DNA of 64,000 nucleotides from Tamarix chinensis (taxonomy: Eukaryota > Streptophyta > Magnoliopsida > Caryophyllales > Tamaricaceae): the NCBI GenBank assembly GCA_030549775.1, contig CM060180.1:91286172-91350171 (forward strand). Reading direction: 5' to 3'. Shown piece by piece: positions 1 through 13,190 of this stretch (its first letter is position 1; each line of letters starts with the position of its first letter). The notes under the pieces are model-generated. The model ran no database searches, had not been told where the DNA came from, and saw only the letters and a program-made list of their open reading frames with translations. A program made the translations under genes and the position numbers.

Positions 1-1575
1 CATTAAGTTGGTACTAGGGGCCTAGCCTATCGCAAAGGTGTCCTACTGAATGGCACCAATAGATTTGAGGGAGCTAAGAGCTCAGTTAGAGGACTTGTTG
101 GCGCACAAATACATCTGTCCGAGTGTGTCTCCATAGGGAGCACCATTTCTCTTTATAAAGAATAAGGATATGAGCTTTCATCTATACATCAACTATCAGA
201 GTTTAAACTAGCTGATGGTGAAGAACTATTATCCACTTTTGAGGATTCATGACTTGTTTGACCAACATCAAGGTGCTTCAATCTTCTTAAGGATTGACTT
301 GAGGTCAGGATAGCATCAACTTCACATTGTTGAGGCATACATATTAAAGATGACCTTTAGGACACAATATGAGCGCTATGAGTTTACGGTGTTTCCTTTT
401 AGGCTCATCAGTGCACCTATCATCTTTATGGACTTGATGACAAGGATTTTTTGCAATTCTTTGATCAATTTTTCATGGTTTTCATAGATGATATTTTAGT
501 TTACATTCAAAGTAGAGAGGAGAATGAGCAGTGCTTGCATATGATTTTGCCCCTCCTTACAGAGCGTAATTTGTATGCCAAACTATCTATGCGCAAGTTT
601 TGGCTTCAATATGATGGGTTTTTAGGTCATGTGGTGTTAGCTAAAGGATTCGTCATAGATCCAATGAACATTTTGATAGTGGTTGAGTAGAAACCACCCA
701 TCAACATCCCTAATGTACATAGTTTACTAGGTTTTGCTGGGTACTATAAATGCTTTGTAAAGGAATTCTCAAAGATAACTCATCCTTTAGAAAAACTTAT
801 AAAGAGGATAACTAGATTTTAGTGGGATGATGAGTGTGAGGAAGTATTCTAGTAGTTGAAGCGCTGGTTTACTGTAGCATTAGTGTTGACCCAGCCATCA
901 GATCAGTTTTGTTTGAGGTTTATAATGATGCTATGAAGAATGGGCCAAGTTATATTTGATGTATCATGGTGAGGTAGTGGCGAACTCTTCTAGTCATTTG
1001 AAGCAACATGAGAAGAACTATCTGACGCAAGACTTGGAGTTATTAGTAGTAGTCTTTGTACTGAAGATTTTGAAGTATTAATTGTATGGGACATAGTGCA
1101 AATTCTTCACCAAACATAAGAGCTTCAAGTATATATTCACTCAGAAGGAGAGAATATGAGGCACTGGAAATGGTTAGAGTTGGTGAAGGGTTATGATATT
1201 AAGTTGACCTACTATAAGGGAAATGCCAATGTTTTTATTGATGCTTTGAGTAGGAATATGTTACATTCTTTGAATGATTTTTTGGTGGCGTATCGATTGA
1301 TGGGGGGCCTTGATGAAATGGGGATAGAGGTGATTCAACATAGTGGGCTTGATGTTTGAATGTATGCTTTAACAATTATGCTAATAAATTTTGATGAGAT
1401 CCAAGCGGGATAGCTTAGGGATGTTAAGCTTGAGAGGATTTGGTAGAAAATTAAGGAGGGTTGAGCTGAGGGCTTTTGAATACATGAGCATGACAACATT
1501 TGATTCATAGGTTGTTGGTGTGTACCATAGAGTTGTGCTAATATGAAGTGTTGGAATTTAGAGGAGCGTCACTGT
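1..1575 (+). pseudogene. Ty3/gypsy pol remnant: reverse transcriptase to RNase H (fossil element 1)
   Basis: This is the middle of a plant chromovirus-type polyprotein, cut off by the window start. The N-terminal RT region is readable around positions 40-225 (MAP-DLRELRAQLEDLL, then an SVSP-GAPFLF block and an INYQSLN-like block). The catalytic FIDDILVY motif is at about 480-505. RNase H spans about 880-1260 and ends in a GNANVFIDALSRN-like block. Stop codons and frame changes occur throughout, so no product is possible. The integrase zinc-finger region begins near 1540 and is interrupted at 1580 by a solo LTR; it resumes at 5698. The remaining integrase lies at 14379-15135. Family assignment rests on motif order and is secure; the exact lineage is inferred. 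Confidence 0.9.
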
Positions 1576-1580
1576 ACTCC

Positions 1581-4500
1581 TATAATATCCTAAAAATTTA
1601 AACCTATAATTTAATAAATAACCCTCATATGGTATAATTTAAATTTAAAATTTATTTAATTTAATTATGTTATGGATTTTTGAGTATATAGAAATGGATA
1701 TGAATATTTAATAAATTAAAATAAATATTTTAATATTTTATCATACTCATTTATTTGAATAAATTTCCAAACCAACATTTTACTAAAATTATCCTTTTTA
1801 AACTAAAATATTAAATTCTAATAATTTAAATTAATAAATTAATTTATCTATCAAAATACTAAATGCCATTATTCCAAAATTTTTTTTTTCCTTTTTCCTT
1901 TTTTTGATTTCTCCTTTTTCTTCTTCTTTTTCCTTTCCTCCTTTTTTCCTTTTTCTTCCTTCCCTCTTCCTTTGGGTCATCGGCTTTCTTCTTTCCCATG
2001 CTGGGTCACTGGCTTATCTCCTTTTCCGTTATCCTCCCTCTCCTACATGAACAACCCCGACCCATCTCCCCTTCTTTTTTCTTTCCTTTATTCCCCCTAG
2101 TTGGGCCAACCCAACCCTTCTTCCTTTCCCTCTCCCTCGTATGCATAGGGCCGGTCTGCCCTCTTCTTTTCTTTCCTTGCCCAACGGGCTTGTAACCCCT
2201 CCTCCCTTCTTCTTACCTTCTCCTTCCTTCTTCGATCATCCTCTATTTCCAGCCTGCTACAGCTACCTGCCACCACTTACCTTCCCCTGCAACCTGCTCT
2301 CTCTCCCTCTCTCCCCCCGTCCCTTTCCCTTCAATTTTTGAGACAAACACATCCTCCCTCACATGGCCATCTTTTTCCTTTTCTTCTATTCCCTCTCCCT
2401 GCCACCCTACACCCATTGACCTGTAGCCCCTGCCACCACCTAGCTGGTGCCCCTACCTCCTCTCCTCTCCCTTTTCTTTTTTTCTTCTCCCCTATCTATT
2501 TTCTTCCCTGACCTCCTTCCTTCCCTACCTACCTAGCCCTCATTCTCCCTTCTTTCCCCTCTTCTCCTCTTCCCCTATTTTTTCTTTGTCGCCTCCAACC
2601 ATCATTGCTCCCACCCAACCAACGACCACATCCACCTCCTCACACCCCCTACTATATCCCTACACCACCAAGCCACCACCACATGCCCCTGCAGCCACCT
2701 TCTTTCTCCTTTATTTTTCTTTCACCCTTCTCAGCCTCCACCCTGCACCACAACCGTCTACTGCCCTCCTTCCTCGTCCGTTGCCTCCACAGCCACCAAT
2801 CCTCTCCTTGGAACCTCCCCTACCACCACCATACCTCCCTTGGCTGAAACCCAACCCTACAGCTCCTCCCTTCCCCTCTTATTTTCCCTTCCTTCTTCTC
2901 CTCCTCCACCCTTGCACCCATTTTTCCAACTCTGCAGCCACCGTCTCGACTACTTTGGGCTACCGATCATCCACCCCTGACCACCACCTACACCTCTAAT
3001 CCATCCCTGCACCCAGCCACCCCTATAATTGCCCTCCATAAATCCTCTATCTAACCCCTAAAACCCCAACCTGAGCCACCCTATTCCTTCTCCTCACTTC
3101 TCCTCTTCGACCCCCTTTTTCCTTACCCTCTGCATGTAGCTCACGTTTCTCATGTAGCATGAGCCTACTGCCCTCTTTGATAATTTTGGCTTGCAATTTT
3201 GGGGTATAAGAATGGTTAATATTGGTATATACTTAATTAAGTTTTGGAAAAGGTTTAGTCTTTTGATTTTTTTATTTGTAATATGATAAATGATGATATT
3301 AGTTTTAGGTATTGATTTTTATTAATCAAATCTCAAACCTTTATTTAGGGTACCAGTAAGGTTTAATTTTTTACTAGAAATAAGGTAACTATTATACCCT
3401 ACTAAAAAGCATGGATATACGTATACTGGCTCATTAGAATTTTTAATATGATTTATATACATGATGTATGTGGTTAAGTATAATGTGGTTAGTTGCATAT
3501 GTTGGTTGATGTAAAGAAAACCATGTTAATTTATGTACCCTATGTAGGAATAATGTTTAAGGAGGGAGCATTGTTGTTAAGGACATAGTTAAGTACATAT
3601 GTATGATATGATATGCTAATATGATCATTTATTACATAGATAATATTAATATGAGCCCTAGGGGTATTTTAGTAATTTTACTTGTGTGAAAGGTGTGGCC
3701 TAAATAAGTGTGTGTGGTAGGTGCTAAAGTATATTAATGATAAATAATAATAGTTAGTGGTGTTAGATGATGTGTATGGAGCATGTATATTAATATTTTA
3801 TGTATTAAGGGTATTTTAGTAAAATTTGTATAATAAGGGCAACATGGTAATTTATAAGTGTAAAAGGGGGTAAAATGGTAAATGGATAAGTAAGGAGGGT
3901 ATTTTAGTAATTTCACATGAAAAGAATATAACTTGGTAATTTTGTGAGTAAGAAAGTATTTTGTTAAATCAATAAAAAGGAAGGGCTTTTTGGTAATTTT
4001 GGAAGTTAAATAAGTAACTTGGTAATTTTAATAAGTAAGAGGGGCAATTTGGTAATTTAACAGACCAAAGGGCAATTTGGTAATTTAAATAAGCAAATGG
4101 GAAATCAAATAAATGCAAAGCATAAAGGGCAATTTGGTCATTTAAATAAGCATAAAGGGTAATATGGTAATTTAATCAACTAGAAGGGTAAATTGGTAAC
4201 TTAATAAGTATGAGGGGTAAAGTTGGTGATTTAATAAGTATGAAGGATAATTTGATAGTCTAACAAATAAAAGGGGTAATTTGGTAATTATGCAAACATG
4301 AAAGGTAATATGGTAATTTGGCAAATAAAAAAGGATGACTTAGTAATTTTACAAACAATGGCTATTTCAGTAAATTCTGTAAGGATGATGGTGGCAAATC
4401 GGTAACTTGTGTTTAACATGTCAATGGATTAAATGAGTTTCATAACAAGACATAAATAATAGTGAATAATAAGATAAAGATATTTGATAAGTCAGCAAGT

Positions 4501-5692
4501 ATCACAAGAACATAGCATAACCTAGGGTTGGATGGATAATTAAGGGTGTAACATAGTGTTCATCTCATAATCATGCAAGAGGGGCTTGGTTGGTAAGTAT
4601 GCATAAAAATGTGTGTTAGATATGTTTAAAGTATGCATTAAGATTTTGTGTATGCCATGATCCTTGATATAGAATACTTGATTCTATAGCTAGTATATCA
4701 TTGTGTCTCTTGATTTGTGACCTTTCTCCCTCCCCTCTAATTAATTAAATGGAACTGCTGAATAAGATATAAATAAAGTACCAATTACATAAAGTGAAAG
4801 ATTATTGAGCCAAGCCTAGACCTGTCAACCGGCGAATAATAATGGCCAGGTGTAGGGTGCCCTAGAGACTAGTCCACTAGTGAATAATAGTGGTCAGGTG
4901 CATTTTTCCCTAAAATATATTCCTGCCCACCTGTACTCACATGGATATAATTCGAAAGATAATTACTGAATAATGATTAATTAATGACTTAAGACCAAAA
5001 GATTTACTCTGATCCTTATGATCTATTATTATAATATAAGTTCAACCTTGATACTTGTCTCTCTCTTGGTATGTTATGGTATTGCTAAGTGAATGGGCCT
5101 TGTTCTATGCATTTATTCTTATATGAGGTGGTCCACTATGTATTATTACTTAAGATGCTTGTGGTTATCCCTATGCCCACGCATGTTATCATTTTTATAT
5201 CATTAGAGTATGATGTCTTGCATACAGACCCTACCTTTCAGTTTGGTATAAAGGGTTACTCAGTACCATAGTACTAAAATGTTCCATATGTGGGCCCCTA
5301 CCTATTCAATGGGCAGTGTCCCTTATAGGACTATTGCAGTTGCTATTCAAGTGAGCATCTAGTAAGAGTAAGGGATGTCTGGGAATGATTCAGGATTTCT
5401 CTTTTACCTTTTTATTTCTTGTTAAAATGATCTTTATTATTATAACCACAAATAGTAGGTTTTATTCTTATAAAGATATTATCGCGCTACTCTACTTTAA
5501 ATAAAGTCTAATTTTGAGGAAATTTTATTTTGATCTTTTAGCCTTAGCACTTGGTACTAGAATGGTAGGAGGAAACTGATCTAGTGCTAAGCGCGGCAGT
5601 AACATCTCCGAACTTTACGCTTTTTTCTTTTTGCTTCTATTAATTTTTAAATAAAACAAAATTTTTCAGTAGTGAACTTTATGGGTGTTACA
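1581..5692 (+). mobile_element. Solo LTR, 4.1 kb, Tekay/Del-like, inserted in gypsy element 1
   Basis: The segment starts TATAATATCC (a G-to-A variant of TGTAATATCC) and ends GGGTGTTACA. It is flanked by an identical 5-bp duplication, ACTCC, at 1576-1580 and 5693-5697. Taking it out with one ACTCC copy rejoins the integrase zinc-finger reading of the host gypsy. It has no gag or pol, so it is a single LTR left by recombination. Internal order: an AT-rich start, a CT-rich tract (1880-3130), AT-rich DNA, a tandem AATTTGGTAA array (3830-4380), and a CCACTAGTGAATAATAGTGG-type region near 4820-4900. The same order, reversed, recurs at 6019-14373. LTRs this long are known in the Tekay/Del chromovirus lineage; that lineage call is inference. 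Confidence 0.85.
3830..4380 (+). repeat. Diverged tandem array, unit about 22-30 bp (GGGCAATTTGGTAATTTAA-like)
   Basis: About twenty units each contain a GGTAATTT core followed by an AT-rich spacer and a G-run. It is the reverse complement of the AAATTACCATTTTACCC array at 8085-8945 and 27640-28060, so it is an internal feature of this LTR family. Confidence 0.85.
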
Positions 5693-5697
5693 ACTCC

Positions 5698-6013
5698 GTA
5701 TTCTATCCACCCAATAAGAGGATAAGTTGTATAAAGACCTCAATAGCATATTTTATGTTGAGATGTAAGACCTACTAGAAGGTAAAGGATGAGCACCGGA
5801 GGCTGTAGGGTTGGTTTAGGTTTTAGATGTTTCATGATGGAAAAGGGACTCCATCTTGATGGATTTTAGGAGTGGGCTATGAGGAATCCTAGTGGGTGTA
5901 ACACGATCGGGGTGATCATTGTTAGGTTGGCTAAATTAGCAGTGTTTGTGCCGATGAAGTAGACTTGGAGTATGGATCAGCTGGCCGGTGCATATTTAAG
6001 GTGTGTGGTGAGT
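5698..6013 (+). pseudogene. Gypsy element 1 integrase, zinc-finger to early catalytic core (fragment)
   Basis: This piece continues the pol remnant of 1-1580. It begins with a YSIHP-like integrase zinc-finger block right after the ACTCC duplication. It later shows a MK-TWSMDQLAGAYL segment (about 5950-6000) typical of the start of gypsy integrase cores. It stops at 6013, next to the AGGCA duplication of the following insertion. The frame has several stops. Confidence 0.8.
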
Positions 6014-8084
6014 AGGCATGTAACACCCCCAAAATTCACTACTGAAAAAATTTCATTTTATTAAAATAATTAGTGGAAGCAAAATAACAAAACCATGAAT
6101 TCTAGGGATACTACCGCCACAATTAGTACCTGACTAGTTCAGTCCTACTGTTCTAGTACCAAGTGCTAAGGCTAAAAGAGAAGAATACAACTTATGAGAA
6201 ACTCAAACATATTTAAATCATAGTGGCGTAGTAAACAATTTACGAGAATAAAACCCACTAGTGGTGGTTACAAAACAACAAATACATTGAAACAAGAATT
6301 TAAAAGAGAAAGAGGATAACCCTAGGACTTTCAGGATAGTTCCTTACGCTCTTTCTCGGGAGTCCACTTGAATAGCACCTGAAAATGATCTGCAAGGGAC
6401 ATTGCCCATTGAATAGGTAGCGGCTCCACGAATGGAACTTCTCAGTACTACGGTACTGAGTAACCCTTTAAAACACACTCAAAACTAGGCCCACAATGTA
6501 ACACATGATATACCACTACACCTATACATAACGACAGGTGTAAACATAATATTTAGATCCATACATTCATATATTTGACAAGTGAATCACATATTAATAG
6601 TGCATATATAATATTCAATTTTGTACATTCGCATACTTAGCAAGTTAATCAAATATTAATAGATCATAATGAACAATTGATACTTTTAGGGACTTAAAGC
6701 CATTGGTCCATCATTAATCAATCATCTTAGATTATAAATATTCATATGAGTGTAGGAACCCCACTATTATAGTCGATGGACCAGAATATATACAGGGCAG
6801 AATGCTCCTGATCACTATTATTGTCGGTGGACCGGTCTCTAGGGAAAAACGCTCCTAGCCACTATTATTTGTCGATGGACCGGTCTGGCCCCGACTCACA
6901 TGGTGTTTCACTGTAAGTGATTAGTGTATTTCCCATGTCTTAGCTTCATTACATTTGGTTTGTTGAGCATGGAATCCCCAACTATTATAGCTGATGGATC
7001 GGAAATCATGTAGGACAAAACGCTCCTGCCCACTATTATTCGCCGATGGACCGATGTCTAGGGCACCCCGGCTCCTAGCCACTATTATTTGCTAGTGGAC
7101 CGGTTTAGGTCATACTCAACAATCTTCCTCTTTAAGTGATTAGTGTCTTATTCGTATCTTATTCGAAAGTATTTCACCCTTGACATGCATGTCACCGACC
7201 TCTACTTTTATTCTCCCGAGAGAGCCCGTTCCATATCTTGAGGCCTTTGCGCCTCTTATCACACCCAGACACCCATTCCTTTTTACATCTATCCATAACA
7301 AAGAGCCAACTCGTAAGGTTGTGGTTTGAGACCCAACACCCTATGACATTCAAATTCTCTCACTACCACTCTCAAGGGTTTTCCTTTGAAACCCTAATCG
7401 GACCAATGTGGCCCAACCTTCCTTTTATCATCCCACACCTCATCTCATTTACATTTGACCCAAATCCCATCACTCTACTCACCAATTATAAATGTGACCG
7501 TAAAACCCTAGTTGGCCATTCAAACTCTAACACCTTTCTTACGTAAGGATCGTCCCATGCATACCCTAGAAATCTCCCATACAAGAGTTGCATCACTCAT
7601 TCATTTTATTTAAGTCCCCTTTTATTCATCCACTCATGGATCATGGGTTATTTAGGTCATTCCTACCTACATTAGCCAACTTACTTCCCCTTGGTTATCT
7701 TACTTCCCTATTTTTCCTTTTTCATCATTCCATCCCATATTACCACATTAAATATTCTAGCATGCATGTCCTAGAGGCTCACATCACATAACATCGTATG
7801 CACAGCAAATATAATCATCATCCACATGCCATAAGGAAGTCACGTAAGCATATATTCACTCTAAGTTGCACTATAAATGATTAATTATTAAGCATAAAGT
7901 ACACAATATGGCATAACACATGGCACACAAGGTATGTAACCCACATATAGTTGTTCTTTGCCACACCCTTACTCAGTTTTGGTTACGAAACTATCTCTCA
8001 CACTTATTAATTCACCACTCACCCTTCATAATTATTACACTTATCATAATTCCCATTTGGTTGGTTAGATTACCAAATTGCCCT

Positions 8085-8945
8085 TCGCCTTTGTTATAAT
8101 GGCTAAATTGCCCCTTTAGTTGAATAAATTACTAAATTACCCTTCTACATTATCATAATTACCAATTTTCCCTTTAGTTGGTTAAATTACCAAATTGCAT
8201 TCTCCATTATCATAATTACCAAACTACCCTTCTTTATTATCAAAATTTCCAAATTACCATTTTCAATTTTAAGTCGCCATTTTTCCCTTTGTATACAAAA
8301 TTACCATTTTTCCCTTTAATTATGAAATTACTATTTTTCCCTTTAATTACAAAATTACCATTTTACCCTTTAATTACAAAATTACCCTTTTACCTTTTTA
8401 CCTCAAAAATTACCATTTTACCCTTTATTTCCAAAATTACCAATTTATCCTTTTTACTTACAAATTACCATTTTCCTATGCCTCCAAAATTACCATTTCA
8501 GCCCATACTTCCAAAATTACCTATTTACCCCTTTACTTCCAAAATTACCAATTTACCCTTTTCATTTATAATTTACCATTTTGCCATTATTACATACAAA
8601 ATTACTATTTTTCCCTTTAATTATGAAATTACTATTTTTCCTTTCATTACAAAATTACCATTTAACCCTTTTACTTCCAAAATTACCATTTTACCCTTTA
8701 CTTCCAAAATTACCAATTTACCCTTTTTACTTGTAAATTACCATTTTGCCCTTTGCCTCCAAAATTGCCATTTTACCCCTTACTTACAAAATTACCATTT
8801 TACCCTTTACTTCCAAATTACCATTATACCCCTTACTTACAAATTACCATTTTTCCCTTGCTTCTAAAATTACCATTTTACCCCTTTACTTCTAAAATTA
8901 CCAATTTACCATTTTCACTTATAAATTACCATTTTACCCTTATTA
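8085..8945. repeat. Tandem minisatellite AAATTACCATTTTACCCTTT-like, about 30 units
   Basis: Units of about 22-29 bp alternate AAATTACCATTT with CCCTTTACTTCC-type spacers over about 860 bp. Units differ by small substitutions. The resulting 229-codon open frame is a product of the repeat and not a gene. The array lies inside the 6019-14373 LTR. Confidence 0.9.
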
Positions 8946-11101
8946 CACCACTTATATTAAATTATTATCACTACAGGAAATATTAATATTAATACCCCAT
9001 TCTCATTATCTAACTCCACAACTAATATAATACATATTAGACTAGATTATTACACAAGACATATTACTAAAATACCTCTATCTCTCACATTAATATTAAC
9101 CATGCATTAAAGATGACAATAGCATCATACAACATGGATAAATACTTAACATTTTCATTAATAATCAAACTCTTACCTTAAGTAATATTTCCATACATAG
9201 TATACAATCTCACATGCTTCCTTTTTATCAATCAACACCAGAAACTACATATATTATATTAAACAATATATATTATGCAAAATAACATAATAAAACCCTA
9301 ATGTGTGAGCATACATTAATCCATATATTTAAGTGGGCTTTAATGATTATATTAATTCCCGCAAGAACGAACCTTACCGATATTCCGGTTAAAGATTCAA
9401 GCTTTGATTAGCAAAACCGATACCTAAAAAATATCAACGTTTATTATATTAGAAATAAGAAAAACAAAAGTATAAGACTTTATAACATTTAATTAATCAA
9501 ATACTTAACTTAAATATTAATATACCTTAAAATTTATTAAACAAAACACACCAAAGCATGCATCAGCTCATATTGCTCATGTAGCATGAGCTGCATGCAA
9601 AACAAAAGGAGAAATGCTCGAAGGTGGGTGAAAGGAAGGGAAAAATGGGTTATTTTTGGGTTCGGGTTTTGGGGCTAGGAAAGAGGTCATGTGGGGGAGG
9701 ATTTAAGGCAAAGGAAGGGTGCATAGGTGGAGAGAGGCGTAGGTGGTGGTCGGGGATGGGTTGAAGGAGCCTAACGACGGCGACATCGGCTGCAGCGAGG
9801 CTACGAAGGTGGCTACCGAGGTGGAGAGGGCTGAGAAGGAAGGAAAAGGGAGGGAGAAAATGAAGGCCTATAGGTGAATGTTTCGGCCAAAGGAGGAGTG
9901 GGGGTGGTAGACGAGGTTACAGGGATTGGTTTGGTGGTTCAGGAGGTGAAGGGTGGCTATCGAGAAGGAAGAAAAAGAAGAGAAAAAGAAGAGGGGAGGA
10001 AGAAGGGGGTTGTAGGGTGGCTCGAGAGGTGGTGTGATGGTTCAAGGGTGAGGTAGAGCGTGGTAGGGGTTGGTGTAGGTGTGATACCCCAAAATCCTAA
10101 TTTCCGAAATTTTGGCCAAATAGGGAATTATTAGGAAAATTAACTATATAAATTCATTTATTAAGATGAAGAGAGTTAATTAAGGTAGATTAAGAGGAAA
10201 ATAATAAAGAATTTAATTGGAAGAAAATTTGGGTATTTTTTCCTAATTAGCATGGAGGTTAAGGAAATTTATCTAAAATAGTCTAAAATAAGCAAAAAAG
10301 GAATTTATTTAATATTTTATAAATATTAATATTATAAATAACCCAAAAATACCCCAATTTCCCCGTAAGTTATTTTATTTATTTTCCCCATCCTATTTAT
10401 TTCCTATTTTCCCCTTTCTTCCTTTTTCTTCCTCCTCTTCTTTTTTTTCTTTCTTCTCCCCTCGGTTGGGCCAGCCCACCGGCCCAAACCCTTCTTCTTT
10501 CCCCCGTCTCGCATACAGGCCGCCCAAACCCCCATTCCCTTCCTTCTTTCCCTTCCCGCGGCCCAGCGTCGTGCAACGCCAACGATTGTGCGTCCCGTGC
10601 GCTGCGTTTTGCCCTCAAAGCCGTCGAAACGCCGCGTCACGCTTAACGGCCTTATGACCGTTGCCAACCTACGACGCGACGCTGCGTTTTCCTCCCACAA
10701 CCCTTAGTATGCCGCGTTTGACTTACGGATTAAATAAAAACGCCGCCGAACCAGCCGGTTCCCTTTTTTTTCTTTTTCCCTGGACCACCGGTCCACCCTG
10801 CCTGTCTTCTTCTTCCCCGACCTGCACCGCATCCTGCAAGTCGACGCCTGCAGTGCGATCTTCGCCGGCAGCCACCAGTGCCGACCATCCTCCCCTGCCT
10901 CCCTGTCGTTTTCTTTCCCTTTTTCGACCCCAACAAGCTCCACAGCTACCCTCCCCGCATGCCATCTCCCTTCCTTTTTTCTCCCCTCCTCCCGACCCAA
11001 CCTGCCATGGCAGGACCTGCACCGCCTACCACCGGCTGGCCACCTGCACACCTGCCCCGCTTGTCCCTTTCTCCCCTTGTCGTTTTACCCTCCCAATTGC
11101 C

Positions 11102-11109
11102 TATAAATA
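11102..11109 (+). promoter_or_regulatory. TATA box of the family-2 LTR
   Basis: TATAAATA lies downstream of a CpG-rich stretch and is followed by a pyrimidine-rich leader, the usual arrangement of an LTR U3/R promoter. In the 56567-59558 copy the same position holds a long (TA)n run. Confidence 0.5.
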
Positions 11110-11765
11110 CCCCCCATTGGCAGCCATAACCAGGTTCCTTTTCGATTTTTGCCCCAGAACCCTGCCTCTCCGCTGCCTCAAAAAGATGGGCTTTCCGCCG
11201 CCACCGCTACCCACCGTTATCATCCTTGCACCTCCCTCAACAAAATCGATCCACCACCACCTTCCGCCTTGCCCTGCACGTGCCGCCCTAGCTGTGCAAA
11301 GTCCACTGCTCGAAACCACCTCTTCCACCCATCGCCGCCCCTTACGCCGCCCATAGCCGCCACCCCCGCCATGTTCCACCCTCCTTCCACATCCCAAAGT
11401 ACCTGCCCATACCCTCCTTACCCCCTACTTCATTCTCCATCGGCCTCCACCATTTTCCACCACCTTCTTCCTCCTTCGGCCGCTGCGTCCACCACCGCGC
11501 GCCGCCGCCCTTCTCACGCCACCACCCTCATTCCACTCCCCTTCACCTGTTGTTTCTTCCCCCACCTCAAACTTCTTCTTTTCTTCTCCCATCTAACCAC
11601 CACCTCCATCTTTCCCCCTCTTCTCCTCCTCCACCGCCGCCGCCGTCGCCGCCACGCGCTGCCGCCAGACCACCACCAACCCTAGGTGGTTCTCCACTCA
11701 TCCAAACCCTAATATCCCTTTTACATAACTGCTACTATTTTCTACTAATATTAATACTAATATAC

Positions 11766-11833
<68 letters not shown>
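11766..11833. repeat. (TTA)n microsatellite
   Basis: About 22 nearly perfect TTA units, followed to 12130 by degenerate ATT-rich DNA. It creates a poly-leucine open frame that is not a gene. Confidence 0.95.
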
Positions 11834-12718
11834 TATTATTACTATTGTCATTATTACCATTATTATTGCCTCTATTATTAAGATCTTATTTTCTTACTGA
11901 TACTAACATCCCTTTTGAACCCTAACTTTTATTATACTTAACTTTAATCTTAATTTTTATAATTATTGGTATTAACATTATTAATAATATTACTATTATT
12001 ACTTCTATTATCCTTACTACGGTTATTATTGTGGTTGCTAAACCTTACTTGGTTGTATTATTGTTATTATCATTACTACTAGGAGTATTATTATTTTTAT
12101 CGTTATTATTAGTTTTATTATTATTATTATCACTATTTTTCTATAGTTAGCATGAACATTACTATTATAAGAATAGGGCTAATGGGTTTTAATAAAATAA
12201 GTGTAACAATAAGTATCAAAAAAATAAATATGTTTGGACTACTAATATTTAGTATACTAATTGTAAGGTAAAAACCCTAGTTTTTGTATAACACCCTCTT
12301 TAGTAATAAAAACTCTAATCCTAAACTAGAATAAGGAATTGTGGTACTTATAAGGGAAACTAATACTTAGCATTTCCCCCTTTTATAGGTAATCCCGACC
12401 AAAGCCCTAAGGAGTTAGAGGAGCGTGCTCCAAGCCCGGCATCGTCTTAGGTAAGGACGAAGCTAATGGCCTTGTACTATGTGTGACATGGATGTGTTGA
12501 ATGTTGTGTATTCCATGCTATGCCATGTATTATATAATCTGTGTATAACTTGTCTTATGTGTAGCACAGCTTGGAGATTGAGGTATGTTGTATGTGCTCC
12601 CATGGTATGAGCATGACATGTATATGTATGATGTTTATGATGTATTATGTTTTGGCCCTCTAGGACATGCATATTAGGACAAATGGTAATATGAGTTGGG
12701 AACCATCATGGGATTCTT

Positions 12719-13190
12719 GAAGTTTGTATGATGGTATTAATGTTCTAGGGCGGTACTAATGGTTCGCATGGTGGTATTCGGGTTGTATGGTGGTATTTAT
12801 GATTTTATGGAGGTATTAATGATGTATGGTGGTGTTATGATTTGGTGGTATTAATATTTGTATGGTGGTATTAGTGATTTCATGGTGGTATTAATGGCTT
12901 ATGGTGGTATTAATGGCTTATGGTGGTATTAGGGTTTGTATGGTGGTATAAATGTTCGTATGGTGGTATTAATGATTGCATAGTGGTATTAATGGCTTAT
13001 GGTGGTATTAGGGTTTGCATGGTGGTGTTATAGTTTGTATGGTGGTATTAATGTTCTATGGCGGTATTGGTGATTTCATGGTGGTATTAATGGCTTATGG
13101 TGGTATTAGGGTTTGCATGGTGGTGTTATGGTTTGTATGGTGGTATTAATGTTTGTATGGTGGTATTAGGGTTTGCATGGTGGAGTTAGG
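12719..13190. repeat. Minisatellite, unit about 20-22 bp (ATGGTGGTATTAATGGCTT-like)
   Basis: More than twenty units of the form GTATGGTGGTATTAATG, with variants ending GGCTT, GATTTC or GGGTTTG. A separate duplication (GGCTAAGTATGGTTGTTATG plus about 10 bp) follows at 13504 and 13558. Confidence 0.9.

Noticed and set aside
8178..8867. 229-codon open frame with repeating KLPFYPLITK-type pattern
   Set aside because: It is the translation of the AAATTACC minisatellite; there is no start context, homology or domain.
8085..8945. Regularly spaced repeats that could look like a CRISPR array
   Set aside because: Units are contiguous and diverged with no unique spacers, inside a plant LTR, and there are no cas genes.
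10661..11900. Long proline/serine/histidine-rich frames on both strands (for example 10661-11356, 11149-11685)
   Set aside because: Pyrimidine-rich LTR tracts give stop-free frames in several registers at once; no domain or codon pattern supports a gene.
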